Source: Caproicibacterium sp. BJN0003 (GTDB lineage: Bacteria > Bacillota > Clostridia > Oscillospirales > Acutalibacteraceae). From it: a DNA stretch of 64,000 nucleotides. A model generated the notes under the pieces. It did not search any database and had not been told where the DNA came from. It saw only the letters and a list, made by a program, of their open reading frames with translations. The position numbers were made by a program, and so were the translations under genes. Shown here in pieces: positions 63,531 through 64,000 of the stretch (positions are counted from its first letter, which is position 1; each line of letters begins with the position of its first letter). The stretch is taken from contig NZ_CP111108.1 in the NCBI RefSeq assembly GCF_026314295.1, positions 1,426,001-1,490,000 on the forward strand, in the 5' to 3' direction.

Positions 63531-64000
63531 TCAGGTATTATCTTGATATTCCTTTGGAATAGACTGGTTGACAATTTTTTTAATAAAGTCCAATGAGAAT
63601 CCTGACATAAACTGATTCACTCCATGCTTCTCTGCTAACTGCTCTGTATATTCACTCAGCGGATAGATACAAAGATTTTCTCGATCTCCCTCGTAATGTG
63701 TAACAATTGGTTTAAACTTCAGATCTGTCACGGTCGTTTTTGCTGTTGACAAATCTTTCGTGACAGTCACCGTTAAAAGACCACTGATTAATTCATTGAT
63801 GTCTTCCTGTCCGGAAAGGAAATTACCGAACGCATACATGACCGGACATTGTGCTCCATCACTCTTTCTAGTCAGCACTTTAAGTTCCTGCAAGACATGC
63901 ACATGGTTTCCAAAGATGATATCGGCACCCCAATCAACCATCTCCTGAGAAAGTGTTTTTTCATTATCGGAAAGCTTATAATCGTCTTCATTTCCCCAAT
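63531..64000 (-). CDS. CapA family (poly-gamma-glutamate synthesis-type phosphoesterase) protein, C-terminal part
   Basis: The gene enters from the right edge. The visible 156 residues include WGNEDDYKLSDNEKTLSQEMVDWGADIIFGNHVHVLQE, the metal-binding WGNE and GxHxH part of CapA/PGA_cap metallophosphoesterase-like proteins, then VMYAFGNFLSGQEDINELISGLLTV. The frame is open to base 64000, so the ATG at 63941 is internal. It probably acts at the cell surface on capsule or wall material; the substrate is not certain. Confidence 0.85.
   Translation of the reverse strand, partial: WGNEDDYKLSDNEKTLSQEMVDWGADIIFGNHVHVLQELKVLTRKSDGAQCPVMYAFGNFLSGQEDINELISGLLTVTVTKDLSTAKTTVTDLKFKPIVTHYEGDRENLCIYPLSEYTEQLAEKHGVNQFMSGFSLDFIKKIVNQSIPKEYQDNT

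Overview
The window looks like chromosomal DNA of a spore-forming, anaerobic, low-to-mid G+C Firmicute (class Clostridia; an Oscillospiraceae/Ruminococcaceae-type organism is my best guess). The evidence is both dipicolinate synthase subunits (dpaA/dpaB), a type III glutamine synthetase, a ferredoxin-linked glutamate synthase made of three separate genes, AmmeMemoRadiSam genes, a CBS/DRTGG Mn-pyrophosphatase, strong AGGAGG ribosome binding sites, and T-box, SAM-I and FMN leader RNAs. Species is not determined.

Layout. 0-7.6 kb is a patchy accessory stretch: a VOC-protein fragment, a two-repeat DUF3862-like membrane protein broken by an in-frame TAG, an unassigned ~180-nt RNA with its own promoter and terminator, a large GT39 glycosyltransferase, a DsrE-like protein, an alpha/beta hydrolase, a small membrane protein and a GNAT acetyltransferase. 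7.6-11 kb has tRNA-Leu, a Zn/Cd efflux ATPase with its SmtB/CadC-type repressor, and a nitroreductase. 11-16.3 kb is a 5-oxoproline (pyroglutamate) module: gamma-carbonic anhydrase and a YcsI-type protein on the plus strand, converging on pxpA - Nramp-like transporter - pxpB - pxpC on the minus strand.

16.5-36.4 kb is a nitrogen-assimilation island: a GS-I-type glutamine synthetase with an ANTAR regulator, a three-gene glutamate synthase, type III GS (glnN) and an Amt transporter fused to a PII domain. The divergent glt/glnN promoters are well resolved, and glnN has a terminator-bearing leader. Inside the island sit a SARP/BTAD regulator split at an A_AAA_AAG heptamer and an 8-kb surface-protein gene (InlB-like and YDG/MBG repeats). 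The promoter of that surface gene carries an 11-bp-period direct repeat of SARP-site architecture.

36.4-43.1 kb has signal peptidase I, a TetR-controlled pair of acyltransferase genes with two matching palindromic operators, a decayed phage holin, a T-box-controlled BASS-family transporter, and an RNA cluster (tRNA-Glu, an isolated 5S rRNA, tRNA-Asn, tRNA-CAU). 43.4-64 kb is mostly conserved housekeeping: Mn-pyrophosphatase, a two-gene putative DNA repair system (radical SAM plus TIGR03915), AmmeMemoRadiSam, MmcQ/YjbR, a DUF362 ferredoxin protein, MetY, dipicolinate synthase, MurC, a radical SAM protein, MreB, ComF, RecD2, MetK behind a SAM-I riboswitch, RibU behind an FMN riboswitch, and a truncated CapA-family gene at the edge.

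How it fits together: pyroglutamate is opened to glutamate by PxpABC. Ammonium enters through Amt-PII and is assimilated by GS-I/GS-III and glutamate synthase. Several transcription units are controlled by premature termination. Three genes carry single-base lesions (one in-frame stop, two -1 shifts at A runs). Sequencing error, real decay and recoding cannot be separated from the sequence alone.
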